Assembly (NCBI GenBank): GCA_002842935.1
Contig: PHEM01000036.1
Coordinates: 1 to 15,830, forward strand
DNA: 15,830 bases
From: Alphaproteobacteria bacterium HGW-Alphaproteobacteria-13
GTDB taxonomy: Bacteria > Pseudomonadota > Alphaproteobacteria > Sphingomonadales > Sphingomonadaceae
Reading direction: 5' to 3'
Made by a program: the position numbers and the translations under genes
The notes under the pieces: generated by a model
Databases searched by the model: none
What the model saw: only the letters and a program-made list of their open reading frames with translations
Told to the model about the DNA's origin: nothing
Part shown: positions 1 through 6,815 of the stretch, piece after piece
Numbering within the stretch: position 1 is the first letter of the stretch
How the letters are laid out: the number at the start of each line of letters is the position of its first letter

Positions 1-204
1 GCGCCGCCAGCGGTCGAGCACGGTCAGCCCGTCGATTTCGGGCAGGCCGAGGTCGAGGATCACGGCGTCATAGCTTTCGGTCGAGCCGAGGAAATGCCCG
101 TCTTCGCCATCGGTCGCAAGGTCGACGGCGTAGCCCGCCCCCTCCAGCGTCGCCTTGAGCTGCGGGCCAAGCGTGGGTTCGTCCTCGACAATCAAAATCC
201 GCAT
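1..204 (-). CDS. OmpR-family response regulator, N-terminal receiver domain (partial)
   Basis: This is the DNA-binding half-partner of a two-component system; the visible part is the phosphoryl-accepting receiver domain. The start ATG (202-204) is preceded by a purine-rich GAGGAAAGG Shine-Dalgarno. Sixty-eight residues are visible before the left edge. The acidic pocket is VEDE at residues 6-9, with E7 and D8, and the phospho-acceptor is D51 in VILDLGLPEIDG, the usual spacing for a receiver. The LPEIDGL sequence after D51 is typical of the OmpR/PhoB subfamily, so a winged-helix output domain is expected outside the window. A PepSY-like secreted protein lies 118 bp upstream on the same strand, which suggests a shared unit with a sensor kinase beyond the edge. 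The receiver assignment is secure; the OmpR subclass is inferred from partial sequence. Confidence 0.9.
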   Translation of the reverse strand, partial: MRILIVEDEPTLGPQLKATLEGAGYAVDLATDGEDGHFLGSTESYDAVILDLGLPEIDGLTVLDRWRR

Positions 205-322
205 TCAGGCGCCTTTCCTCTGCGAACCGGACCCGCCCGGCCGCGATACGATCGCTTCTGTATCAAGTCCGAACGCCCATCGCAAAAGCTCGTTGCGGCG
301 AATCTTCGCATGATCGGGAATA

Positions 323-637
323 TCAGGGCCTGCGCCCCACGATCCGCCCGGTCCGGGCATCGACATAGACGACGACCACACGCGATCCGTCCATGAATTT
401 CAGCGTGTATATCATCCGGTTGTTGGCGTCGGGCAGCATGCCCAGATAGGTCATGCCGTTATAGGGCGGACGCGAGCGCACATCGGCGACGAGCCGGTTC
501 AGCGGCACCACCTGCCCCTGCGCCGCGGCCTCGCGCAGATGATTCTGATCGCGGTTCCGATCCCCCCGCGCACCGGCCGGAGCCGCCGCGCCAAGCAGCA
601 GCGCAGAACAGGCGACAAGGGTGAACATGCGGATCAT
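323..637 (-). CDS. Small secreted PepSY-like protein
   Basis: The product has 104 residues. It begins with a short signal peptide: MIRMF, a hydrophobic core LVACSALLLGAAA, and a likely signal peptidase I site near AGA-RG around residues 22-25. The remaining 80 residues end in a PepSY-type pattern: an alpha-helical segment VVPLNRLVADVRS, strands around MIYTLKFMDG, and the closing YVDARTGRIVG (residues 91-101), which matches the V-D-A-x-T-G-x-I signature of PepSY domains. Such proteins are often encoded beside two-component systems and are thought to act in the periplasm as inhibitors or ligand sensors; that role is inference here. The frame stays open upstream across the tRNA gene, but the first start with a Shine-Dalgarno-like AGGTG and a signal peptide is ATG 635-637; a second ATG at 626-628 is possible. 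An ATGCG-CGCAT dyad (651-662) lies just upstream. Confidence 0.75.
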   Translation of the reverse strand: MIRMFTLVACSALLLGAAAPAGARGDRNRDQNHLREAAAQGQVVPLNRLVADVRSRPPYNGMTYLGMLPDANNRMIYTLKFMDGSRVVVVYVDARTGRIVGRRP

Positions 638-729
638 GCCCGGACACCTAATGCGAACGCATTGAATAGGCGATGAATGGCCATGTCGGCGCCGTTCGGA
701 CTGGTCGGCCAGGCCGGATCGGCGGAACA

Positions 730-804
730 TGGTGGGCGCGGCAAGGATTGAACTTGCGACCCCACCCGTGTGAAGGGTGTGCTCTACCACTGAGCTACGC
801 GCCC
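730..804 (-). tRNA. tRNA-Val (anticodon CAC)
   Basis: This is a 75-nt cloverleaf on the minus strand. The acceptor stem is GGGCGCG paired with CGCGCCC, followed by discriminator A and an encoded CCA (730-732). The D arm contains AGCTCAGTGGTAGAGC. The anticodon stem CACCC/GGGTG closes the loop TTCACAC, placing CAC at 34-36, so it reads GUG valine codons. The T arm contains GTTCAATCC. It stands alone between the PepSY-like gene and hupB. Confidence 0.97.
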
Positions 805-847
805 GTTCCGGCGTCGCGGCGGCTGCCGCGCGTCCGAAAGCGGGACG

Positions 848-875
848 TCCATAGCCGCTGCGGCGGTGATTGCAA
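848..875 (-). promoter_or_regulatory. Candidate promoter for tRNA-Val
   Basis: On the minus strand, TTGCAA (870-875) and TATGGA (848-853) are separated by 16 bp. Transcription would start about 35 nt before the mature 5' end of the tRNA at 804. This is a sequence match only, in GC-rich surroundings. Apart from it, 805-956 shows no gene I can support. Confidence 0.4.
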
Positions 876-957
876 CGGGCTTTTGCATCAGGGGGACAAT
901 CATTGCCTCCCATGCCGGCCAGGGCCGGCCGGTCCCGAACCGGGCGGCCGCGCATGC

Positions 958-988
958 AAATCGGGCCGCAGCTTGCGCGGCGGCCCGA
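958..988 (-). terminator. Rho-independent terminator after hupB
   Basis: On the minus strand a perfect 9-bp stem, TCGGGCCGC with GCGGCCCGA, closes a 10-nt loop (980-988 and 961-969 on the plus strand) and is followed by a short TTT at 958-960. It begins 28 bp after the hupB stop codon. The T-run is short, so strength is uncertain. Confidence 0.6.
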
Positions 989-1016
989 GATGTCTTTCAC
1001 TGGAACTGCCGTCCGC

Positions 1017-1289
1017 TTAGTTGACGGCGTCCTTCAGGGCCTTGCCGGCCTTGAACTTCGGCTGGTTCGACGCAGCGATGGTCATCGTCTCGCCCGTGCG
1101 CGGGTTGCGGCCGGTCGACGCCTTGCGCTTGCTGACCGCGAACGTACCGAAACCGACGAGGCGAACTTCGTCGCCCTTCTTCAGCGCACCCGTGATCGCG
1201 TCGAAGACAGCTTCGACGGCCTTGCTCGCATCGCCCTTGGTCAGGCCGCTCGAGTCAGCGACGGCCGCGATCAGGTCTTGTTTGTTCAT
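1017..1289 (-). CDS. hupB: DNA-binding protein HU
   Basis: HU is a small nucleoid-associated protein that bends DNA as a dimer. The 90-residue product has the standard family length. Residues 1-40 form the helical dimerisation body beginning MNKQDLIAAVA. VGFGTF (45-50) precedes the beta-arm. The arm carries the intercalating RNP tripeptide at 61-63 within TGRNPRTGE, and the C-terminus PKFKAGKALKDAVN is typical. HU is distinguished from IHF by the arm sequence and the short C-terminus. It is monocistronic, with its own TTGACA promoter and a hairpin after the stop. Its 5' leader contains a small CATGGC-GCCATG hairpin (1327-1343). The name hupB is conventional for alphaproteobacterial HU. Confidence 0.97.
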   Translation of the reverse strand: MNKQDLIAAVADSSGLTKGDASKAVEAVFDAITGALKKGDEVRLVGFGTFAVSKRKASTGRNPRTGETMTIAASNQPKFKAGKALKDAVN

Positions 1290-1350
1290 GCCTAAGGAAC
1301 CCCTGCAAAAGATTGGATAACTGATTCATGGCCCGAAGCCATGGCGCGCC

Positions 1351-1379
1351 ACTAACGCCGTTTGCCCCTGCCTTGTCAA
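1351..1379 (-). promoter_or_regulatory. Sigma-70-type promoter for hupB
   Basis: On the minus strand a perfect -35 TTGACA (1374-1379) is followed after 17 bp by GTTAGT (1351-1356). The predicted transcript has a leader of about 55 nt before the hupB ATG at 1289. This is the best promoter match in the window. Confidence 0.7.
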
Positions 1380-1424
1380 AGCAAAAAATGGCGAAAAACG
1401 TTCCAAAATGCCCTTTTTGCGACG

Positions 1425-1456
1425 AAAGAGCCGCGGCGCGGCGGCCGCAGCTCTTT
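1425..1456 (-). terminator. Hairpin terminator after lon
   Basis: Two 13-nt arms (1425-1437 and 1444-1456) pair with a single G-U wobble around a 6-nt GC-rich loop. The hairpin starts 3 bp after the lon stop codon and ends with CTCTTT on the transcript side. It separates lon from the hupB promoter. Confidence 0.65.
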
Positions 1457-1459
1457 CTG

Positions 1460-3856
1460 TCAGTGCCGAATCGCCGTTTCGGGGTCCGCGCCGGGCGCGC
1501 GCGGCGGCGATGCGGCGAGTTCGTCGGCCTCCGTCCATTCGATCGGTTCGACCGGCGACACCAGCGCCTCGGCCAGCACCTGATCGACGTGGCTGACGGG
1601 AATGATCTTCAGCCGATCGGTGATGTTCGCCGGAATCTCGACCAGGTCCTTTTCATTCTCTTCGGGGATCAGCACGGTCGTGATGCCGCCGCGCAGCGCG
1701 GCGAGCAGCTTTTCCTTCAGCCCCCCGATCGCCAGCACCCGGCCGCGCAGCGTGACTTCGCCCGTCATCGCGACATCCTTGCGAACCGCGATGCCGGTCA
1801 GGGTCGAGACCATCGCCGTGACCATGCCGACGCCCGCCGACGGGCCGTCCTTCGGCACCGCGCCTTCGGGCAAGTGGATGTGGATGTCCTTGCGCGCGAA
1901 CAGGCTGGGCTTGATGCCATAGGCCGGCGCGCGCGCCTTGACGAAGGACAGCGCGGCCTGCACCGATTCGGTCATCACTTCGCCGAGCTTGCCGGTCGTG
2001 CGCACCTGCCCCTTGCCCGCGACCGTGACGGCCTCGATCGTCAGCAATTCGCCGCCGACCTCTGTCCAGGCAAGGCCCGTGACGGCGCCGACCTGGTCCT
2101 CGCGGTCCGAAACGCTGTGGCGGAACTTCCGCACCCCGGAGAATTCCGACAGATTGTCGGGCGTGATCGTCACGCTTTCGGCCTTGCCCTCCAGGATCTT
2201 GCGCAGCGCCTTGCGCGCCAGTCGCGCGATTTCGCGCTCCAGCGTGCGGACGCCCGCCTCGCGGGTATAATAGCGGATCAGGTCGCGCAGCCCCTCATCG
2301 GTCAGCTCGAACTCGCCGGCTTTCAGCCCATGCGCCTCGACCTGCTTGGCGATCAGGTGGCGCTTGGCGATCTCGACCTTCTCGTCCTCCGTATAGCCTT
2401 CGAGCCGGATGATCTCCATGCGGTCGAGCAACGGCTGCGGCAGGTTGAGCGAGTTGGCCGTGGTGACGAACATCACGTCGCTGAGGTCGACATCGACTTC
2501 CAGATAATGGTCCTGGAACTTCGCATTCTGTTCGGGATCGAGCACTTCCAGCAGCGCGGAGGCGGGATCGCCGCGGAAGTCCTGCCCCAGCTTGTCGATC
2601 TCGTCGAGCAGGAACAGCGGGTTCATCGCCCCCGCCTTTTTCAGATTGGTGACGATCTTGCCCGGCAGCGAGCCAATGTAAGTGCGACGGTGGCCGCGAA
2701 TCTCGGCCTCGTCGCGCACGCCGCCCAGCGACTGGCGCACGAATTCGCGCCCCGTCGCCTTGGCGATGCTGCGCCCCAGCGAGGTCTTGCCGACGCCCGG
2801 CGGGCCGACGAGGCACAGGATCGGACCTTTGAGCTTGTTGGTGCGCGCCTGCACCGCCAGATATTCGACGATCCGGTCCTTGACCTTTTCCAGCGCATAA
2901 TGGTCGTCGTCGAGGACGGTCTGCGCCTTGGCGATATCCTTCTTCAGCTTCGACTTCTTGCCCCACGGCAGGCCGAGCAGTGTGTCGAGATAGTTGCGCA
3001 CGACCGTCGCCTCGGCCGACATCGGCGCCATCGCGCGCAGCTTCTTCAGTTCGGCGGTCGCCTTGGCCTTGGCTTCCTTCGACATTTTCAGGCTGTCAAT
3101 CCTGGTCTGCAATTCGCCAAGATCGTCGCCGCCCTCGCCGCCGTCATTGCCGAGTTCGCGCTGGATCGCCTTCAACTGCTCGTTGAGATAATATTCGCGC
3201 TGGCTCTTTTCCATCTGCCGTTTCACGCGGCCGCGAATCTTCTTCTCGACCTGTAGCACGCCCAATTCGCCTTCCATGAAGGCGAACACCATCTCCAGCC
3301 GCTTTCCGGGGGCGTTCTCGACCAGCAGCGCCTGCTTGTCGGCGACCTTGATGTTGAGATTGCCCGCGACCGAATCGGCAAGGCGCGAGGCGTCGTCGAT
3401 CTGCGTCAGCTGCACCGCCGTTTCGGCCGGCATCTTCTTGTTGAGCTTGGCATAATTTTCGAACTGGTCGACGACCGAGCGCATCAGCGCGGCGGTATCG
3501 ACGCTGTCGTCCACCGTGTCGGCGACGGGCATGACGCTGGCCATCACGGCCTTTTCCTGGGTTTCGAGGGCCGTCAGCTTCGCGCGCGCCTTGCCTTCGA
3601 CCAGCACGCGGACGGTGCCGTCGGGCAGCTTCAGCAGCTGAAGCACGGTGGCGATCACGCCGACGTCATAGAGGTCGTCGCGTTGCGGATCGTCCTCGCC
3701 GGGGTCGAGCTGGGCGACGAGGAAGATTTCCTTGTCGCTTTCCATCGCGGCTTCCAGCGCGGCGACCGAGCGGTCGCGGCCGACGAACAGCGGCACGATC
3801 ATGTGCGGAAAGACGACGATGTCGCGCAGCGGCAAAAGGGGGAAGGATTGCGTCAT
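1460..3856 (-). CDS. lon: ATP-dependent protease Lon
   Basis: Lon is a cytoplasmic homo-oligomeric AAA+ serine protease that degrades misfolded and regulatory proteins. With the chosen start the product has 798 residues, the usual length. The order is: N-terminal substrate domain beginning FPLLPLRDIVVFP; coiled-coil region around residues 200-280; AAA+ module with Walker A GPPGVGKT (351-358) and Walker B LFLLDEID (414-421); and C-terminal protease domain with catalytic Ser in KDGPSAG (S673) and Lys in GGLKEKLLAA (K716), the same 43-residue spacing as in E. coli Lon. I chose ATG 3854-3856 because GGAG lies 5 bp upstream. ATGs at 3859 (adjacent) and 3877 are also in frame; 3877 would give 805 residues. 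A candidate promoter at 3916-3944 resembles both housekeeping and heat-shock elements. Confidence 0.97.
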   Translation of the reverse strand: MTQSFPLLPLRDIVVFPHMIVPLFVGRDRSVAALEAAMESDKEIFLVAQLDPGEDDPQRDDLYDVGVIATVLQLLKLPDGTVRVLVEGKARAKLTALETQEKAVMASVMPVADTVDDSVDTAALMRSVVDQFENYAKLNKKMPAETAVQLTQIDDASRLADSVAGNLNIKVADKQALLVENAPGKRLEMVFAFMEGELGVLQVEKKIRGRVKRQMEKSQREYYLNEQLKAIQRELGNDGGEGGDDLGELQTRIDSLKMSKEAKAKATAELKKLRAMAPMSAEATVVRNYLDTLLGLPWGKKSKLKKDIAKAQTVLDDDHYALEKVKDRIVEYLAVQARTNKLKGPILCLVGPPGVGKTSLGRSIAKATGREFVRQSLGGVRDEAEIRGHRRTYIGSLPGKIVTNLKKAGAMNPLFLLDEIDKLGQDFRGDPASALLEVLDPEQNAKFQDHYLEVDVDLSDVMFVTTANSLNLPQPLLDRMEIIRLEGYTEDEKVEIAKRHLIAKQVEAHGLKAGEFELTDEGLRDLIRYYTREAGVRTLEREIARLARKALRKILEGKAESVTITPDNLSEFSGVRKFRHSVSDREDQVGAVTGLAWTEVGGELLTIEAVTVAGKGQVRTTGKLGEVMTESVQAALSFVKARAPAYGIKPSLFARKDIHIHLPEGAVPKDGPSAGVGMVTAMVSTLTGIAVRKDVAMTGEVTLRGRVLAIGGLKEKLLAALRGGITTVLIPEENEKDLVEIPANITDRLKIIPVSHVDQVLAEALVSPVEPIEWTEADELAASPPRAPGADPETAIRH

Positions 3857-3915
3857 CATGGCTCCGTGGACAGGCATCGGCGGGCGATGCGTGTCCTTAA
3901 ATAGGGATTCGTCGC

Positions 3916-3944
3916 TAATATGGCGTAACTTGCCGCGCGTTCAA
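3916..3944 (-). promoter_or_regulatory. Candidate promoter for lon (sigma-70 or sigma-32 like)
   Basis: On the minus strand TTGAAC (3939-3944) and ATATTA (3916-3921) are 17 bp apart. The same stretch also reads TTGAA followed 16 bp later by CCATAT, close to the RpoH consensus (CTTGAA and CCCATnT). Heat-shock control of lon is known in other bacteria; here it is inference. Confidence 0.5.
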
Positions 3945-3978
3945 TGACGGGAGAGTGAATAGTCCACCTTCAGGGCGC

Positions 3979-4054
3979 GTCATCCCGACGAAGGCCGGGA
4001 TCTCGCCGGTGCATTGTGACGCGAGGGCGAGATCCCGGCCTTCGCCGGGATGAC
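3979..4054. repeat. Long intergenic palindrome (29-bp arms) between ybaB and lon
   Basis: The arms at 3979-4007 and 4026-4054 are inverted copies with one mismatch, around an 18-nt loop. The arm begins GTCATCCC and contains GAAGGCCGGGATCTCGCC. It lies 14 bp after the ybaB stop codon and upstream of the lon promoter. It has the look of a REP or MITE-like palindrome that I recall as common in sphingomonads. It could serve as a 3'-end structure for the dnaX-ybaB mRNA. No coding sequence lies in this gap. Confidence 0.85.
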
Positions 4055-4067
4055 GAACGAGAATATG

Positions 4068-4403
4068 TCAAAACGGCAGCTTGAACCCCGGCGGCAGCGG
4101 CAGGCCGCTGGTCATCTTGCTCATTTCCTCGTTGCTCGCGAGGTCGGCCTTCTCGCGCGCGTCGTTGAACGCGGCGGCGAGCAGATCCTCCAGCATCTGC
4201 TTGTCGGAGGGCACGATCAGGCTGTCGTCGATCGCGATCGACTTGATGCGGCCCTTGGCGCTGGCGGTGATGCGGACAAGGCCGCCGCCAGAGACGCCCT
4301 CCACTTCCACGCTGTCCAGCTTCGCCTGTGCTTCCTGCATCTGCGCCTGCACGGTGGCAGCGGCTTCCTGCGCCGCCTTCATCATTTCTTCGATCGATTT
4401 CAT
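4068..4403 (-). CDS. ybaB: YbaB/EbfC-family nucleoid-associated protein
   Basis: The product has 111 residues, the usual family length. An N-terminal amphipathic helix (MKSIEEMMKAAQEAAATVQ) leads to the family core: VEGVSGGGLVRITASAKGRIKSI (about residues 34-56), then SLIVPSDKQMLEDLLAAAFNDAREKA, and a C-terminal proline- and glycine-rich tail ending GLPLPPGFKLPF. These proteins form dimers that bind DNA; their precise role is poorly defined. The start ATG overlaps the dnaX stop as ATGA (4400-4403), so translation is probably coupled to dnaX. In many bacteria recR follows; here a palindrome and then lon follow instead. Confidence 0.95.
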   Translation of the reverse strand: MKSIEEMMKAAQEAAATVQAQMQEAQAKLDSVEVEGVSGGGLVRITASAKGRIKSIAIDDSLIVPSDKQMLEDLLAAAFNDAREKADLASNEEMSKMTSGLPLPPGFKLPF

Positions 4404-6112
4404 GGATTGGACCTTTGATGATTATTGTCGTCTTCGACAAGCCTTGCGTCGGGAAAAGCCGCCAGCGCGGCCTTCACGACCGGCAGTTCGCGGATTCGCT
4501 GGTCGTTGTCGGCCAGTTTCGCGGCCTTCATCTGGCCAAGGCTCGGTCGCCCCTCGCCTTCGCCGACGCGCACTTGCCAGCGGCTTCCCGTCCGGCTCAG
4601 CAGCGCCTCGCCCAGCTTGCGCGCGAAATCGCCGTCGAGCGCGGGGCTTGCCGCATAGACGAGCAGGCCAGGTTCAAGTTCCAATAGCCGCAGATCGTCG
4701 TAAACCTGCCGCGCAAGCTGATGATTTCCCGTCGTTTCCAGAAGCTGGTGAATCTGCGCGATGGTCAGCGCCGTGGCGGGCGCGGACACTTCCGCCGCGG
4801 GCGCGGCGGCTGCCGTCTCCGGCCCGCCCGGCGCGGGTGGCACAGGTGGCGCAGTAGGCGGCATCGTCCGCGCGCCGCCCGATTCGATCATCTTCGCCAG
4901 CTCTCCCGGATCGGGCAGCGACGCGGCATAGATGACGCGCAGCAGCAGCATCTCCAGATGCTCGAGCGGATTGTTTGCGCGCAGCACTTCCTCATGCCCC
5001 TTCAGGAGCAGTTGCCACAGCCGGTTGAGCGGCGCGAAGCCCAGCGTCCGCGCCCAGTCGCCGATCCGCTCGCGGTCCGCCTCCGCCAGCGCGGGATCGT
5101 CGTGGCGCGACACTTTCGCCAGCGTCACGGCATGCGTCAGGTCCATGAGGCCCCGCACCATCGCGACAGGCTCGATCCCCAGCGCATATTGCGCGCGGGC
5201 GAGGTCGATCGCGCCGCCCGCCTCGCCCTCCAGTATCGCCGCCATCAGCCGCGCGATCGACGAGCGGTCGGACAGGCCCAGCATGGTCCGCACCTGTTCG
5301 GCGCCGATCTTGCCCCCGCCGTCCAGATCGGCATGCGCGATCGCCTGGTCGAGAATCGACAGCCCGTCGCGCACCGACCCCTCGGCCGCATTGGCGATCA
5401 ACCAGATCGCGGGGGCCTCCGCCTCCACCCCTTCCTTCTGCAGGATCGCACTGAAATGGGCGAACAGCATGTCGGGCGTGATGCGCCTCAGGTCGAAGCG
5501 CTGGCAGCGCGACAGCACCGTCACCGGCACCTTGTTGACCTCGGTCGTCGCGAACAGGAACTTGACGTGCGGCGGCGGCTCTTCGAGCGTTTTCAGCAGC
5601 GCGTTGAAGGCGTTGCGCGACAACATATGCACTTCGTCGATGATATAGATTTTATAGCGTGCCGACACGGCGGCATAGCGCACCGCCTCGATGATCTCGC
5701 GCACATCGTCGACGCCGGTGTTCGAGGCCGCGTCCATCTCGATCACGTCGATATGGCGCCCCTCGGTGATCGCGCGGCACGGCTCGCACACGCCGCAGGG
5801 GTCGATCGTCGGCCCGCCCTGCCCGTCCGGCCCGATGCAGTTGAGCGCCTTGGCGATCAGCCGCGCGGTCGAGGTCTTGCCGACCCCGCGCACCCCCGTC
5901 ATCAGGAACGCATGCGCCAGCCGGTCGCGGGCGATGGCGTTGCCCAGCGTGCGCACCATCGCGTCCTGCCCGATCAGCTCGGCAAAGGTCTGCGGCCGAT
6001 ATTTGCGGGCGAGCACGCGATAGGGGCCGGCCTGCGCGGCGGGCTGCGCCGGTGCTTCGGGCAGGTCCATTCCCGGCATCACGGGTTCGTCGTCGGCGGT
6101 GGAATCGCTCAT
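4400..6112 (-). CDS. dnaX: DNA polymerase III subunit gamma/tau
   Basis: DnaX is the clamp-loader ATPase of the replicative polymerase. The product has 570 residues. After a poorly conserved N-terminal tail of about 30 residues come YRVLARKYRPQTFAELIGQD (31-50), Walker A GVRGVGKT (73-80), zinc-binding cysteines C92, C106, C109 and C112, Walker B IYIIDEVHML (155-164), LLKTLEEPPPHVKFLFATTE and the SRC motif (201-203). Residues about 390-460 are a proline/alanine-rich linker, followed by a C-terminal domain, so the full tau form is encoded. I see no A-rich slippery heptamer of the E. coli type, so a programmed gamma frameshift is not supported. The Shine-Dalgarno before ATG 6112 is weak, and the in-frame ATGs at codons 12 and 15 are alternatives. 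The SRP RNA gene lies 43 bp upstream; ybaB overlaps the 3' end. Confidence 0.97.
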   Translation of the reverse strand: MSDSTADDEPVMPGMDLPEAPAQPAAQAGPYRVLARKYRPQTFAELIGQDAMVRTLGNAIARDRLAHAFLMTGVRGVGKTSTARLIAKALNCIGPDGQGGPTIDPCGVCEPCRAITEGRHIDVIEMDAASNTGVDDVREIIEAVRYAAVSARYKIYIIDEVHMLSRNAFNALLKTLEEPPPHVKFLFATTEVNKVPVTVLSRCQRFDLRRITPDMLFAHFSAILQKEGVEAEAPAIWLIANAAEGSVRDGLSILDQAIAHADLDGGGKIGAEQVRTMLGLSDRSSIARLMAAILEGEAGGAIDLARAQYALGIEPVAMVRGLMDLTHAVTLAKVSRHDDPALAEADRERIGDWARTLGFAPLNRLWQLLLKGHEEVLRANNPLEHLEMLLLRVIYAASLPDPGELAKMIESGGARTMPPTAPPVPPAPGGPETAAAAPAAEVSAPATALTIAQIHQLLETTGNHQLARQVYDDLRLLELEPGLLVYAASPALDGDFARKLGEALLSRTGSRWQVRVGEGEGRPSLGQMKAAKLADNDQRIRELPVVKAALAAFPDARLVEDDNNHQRSNP

Positions 6113-6154
6113 GCGCCCGTCTTAGGGGGCGGCGGCGCGCTTGTCGAAGGGGAA

Positions 6155-6248
6155 AGGTGGGAGCCGGAACGACCCGCAGCTTATTCGTTGCGGCTGCTTC
6201 CTTCCGGACCTGACCGGGTTGGCGAAGACTGCGTCCGCCCGACTCCCA
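6155..6248 (-). ncRNA. ffs: Signal recognition particle RNA (4.5S, small bacterial type)
   Basis: The minus strand carries the near-invariant SRP domain IV loop: GGTCAGGTCCGG, then AAGGAAGCAGCC (roughly 6193-6216), with GGAA and AGCAG internal-loop bases. The flanks fold back: 5' GGGAGTCGG near 6239-6247 pairs with CCGGCTCCC at 6159-6167, giving a single hairpin of about 90 nt. The RNA binds Ffh for co-translational targeting of membrane proteins. The ends are estimated from the terminal stem and may be off by a few bases. A promoter-like pair sits exactly upstream. Open frames crossing this stretch on both strands are not genes. Confidence 0.93.
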
Positions 6249-6253
6249 TGGCG

Positions 6254-6282
6254 CATATGGCGGCAGCGGCGCGGAAATGCAA
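6254..6282 (-). promoter_or_regulatory. Candidate promoter for ffs (SRP RNA)
   Basis: On the minus strand TTGCAT (6277-6282) and CATATG (6254-6259) are 17 bp apart, and the predicted start 6-7 bp further on coincides with the GGGAG 5' end of the SRP RNA. The positional agreement supports the call more than the hexamers do. It may also drive dnaX-ybaB by read-through. Confidence 0.55.
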
Positions 6283-6296
6283 GGTAAGGAGATTTT

Positions 6297-6475
6297 GGAC
6301 TCGCACCAAGCCACGAAGCCGCAAAGAATCCATCGATCCGCTCGCCCAGAGCTTGCCGAAGCACCGTTCTTTCCTTCTGACGGCGCAAGAGAAAGAACGG
6401 TGCTTCGACAAGCTCAGCACAAACGGATTGGATAAGCCCCTTTATCTTCGTGGCTTCGTGGCTTGGTGCGAGTCC
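6297..6475. repeat. Nested palindromic element (MITE- or REPIN-like), 179 bp
   Basis: Outer 30-bp arms (6297-6326 and 6446-6475; 2 mismatches) enclose inner 25-bp arms (6349-6373 and 6391-6415; 1 mismatch) around a 17-nt loop. The outer arm begins GGACTCGCACCAAGCC and the inner arm reads GAGCTTGTCGAAGCACC. The inner unit, extended by CAGCACAAACGG, resembles the CCGTTTGTCCTGAG and CTTGGCGAAG segments of the 12640-12767 element. It fills most of the 6283-6479 gap and ends 4 bp from the ferredoxin stop codon. No open frame in it looks genuine, and I see no clear target-site duplication. Confidence 0.85.
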
Positions 6476-6479
6476 GCCA

Positions 6480-6815
6480 TCACCGCGCCCCCTGCATATT
6501 GCGGCTCTCCGCCGGGATATGCACCGTCAGCCCGTCCATCGCCTCGGTCAGCACGATCTGGCACGCGAGGCGGCTGGTGCGCCGCGCGCCCGCCGCGAGG
6601 TCGAGCATATCCTCTTCCATCTCGCTCGCGGGCGGCAGGCGTTCGAAATCCGCGCGCGCGACGATCACATGGCAGGTCGAACAGGCCATCTGCCCCTCGC
6701 ACGTCCCCTCGAGCGGCATCAGATGCGCTTGCGCGATGTCGAGCAGCACGTCGCCGGGCTGCGCCTCCGCCTCGGTACGCGCTTCGCCGTCCGCGTGAAT
6801 GAAAGTGACGCGCAT
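6480..6815 (-). CDS. 2Fe-2S ferredoxin, adrenodoxin/Isc type
   Basis: This is an electron carrier of 111 residues. The cluster ligands are C39, C45, C48 and C85, in the order C-x5-C-x2-C-x36-C, as in adrenodoxin and Isc-type ferredoxins. The motif region reads GTCEGQMACSTCHV. The SEMEEDMLDL segment before the fourth cysteine is the acidic partner-binding stretch of this class, and SRLACQI carries the last ligand. The start ATG overlaps the desulfurase stop by one base (TGATG, 6813-6817), with GGGAGGG 6 bp upstream, so the two proteins are made together. This suggests a role supplying electrons in Fe-S assembly or sulfur transfer; that role is inferred from context. Other electron partners, such as P450s, are possible for the family. 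Confidence 0.93.
   Translation of the reverse strand: MRVTFIHADGEARTEAEAQPGDVLLDIAQAHLMPLEGTCEGQMACSTCHVIVARADFERLPPASEMEEDMLDLAAGARRTSRLACQIVLTEAMDGLTVHIPAESRNMQGAR

Noticed and set aside
323..1000. A 225-residue version of the PepSY-like protein
   Set aside because: The extension would translate through the tRNA-Val gene; the internal start has a signal peptide and a ribosome site.
1328..3256. A 642-codon open frame on the plus strand
   Set aside because: It is antisense to lon; the translation is rich in Arg, Asp, His and Gln as expected of a shadow frame in high-GC DNA and resembles no family.
4400..6112. Programmed frameshift in dnaX producing a short gamma subunit
   Set aside because: No A-rich slippery heptamer followed by a stop in the -1 frame was seen; the full-length frame is intact.
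6122..6420. Short minus-strand open frames between dnaX and ferredoxin
   Set aside because: They cross the SRP RNA and the palindromic repeat; the translated sequence is repeat-derived.
4721..6802. A 693-codon open frame on the plus strand
   Set aside because: It is antisense to dnaX and runs on through the SRP RNA gene, the nested palindrome and the ferredoxin gene; composition is that of a shadow frame.
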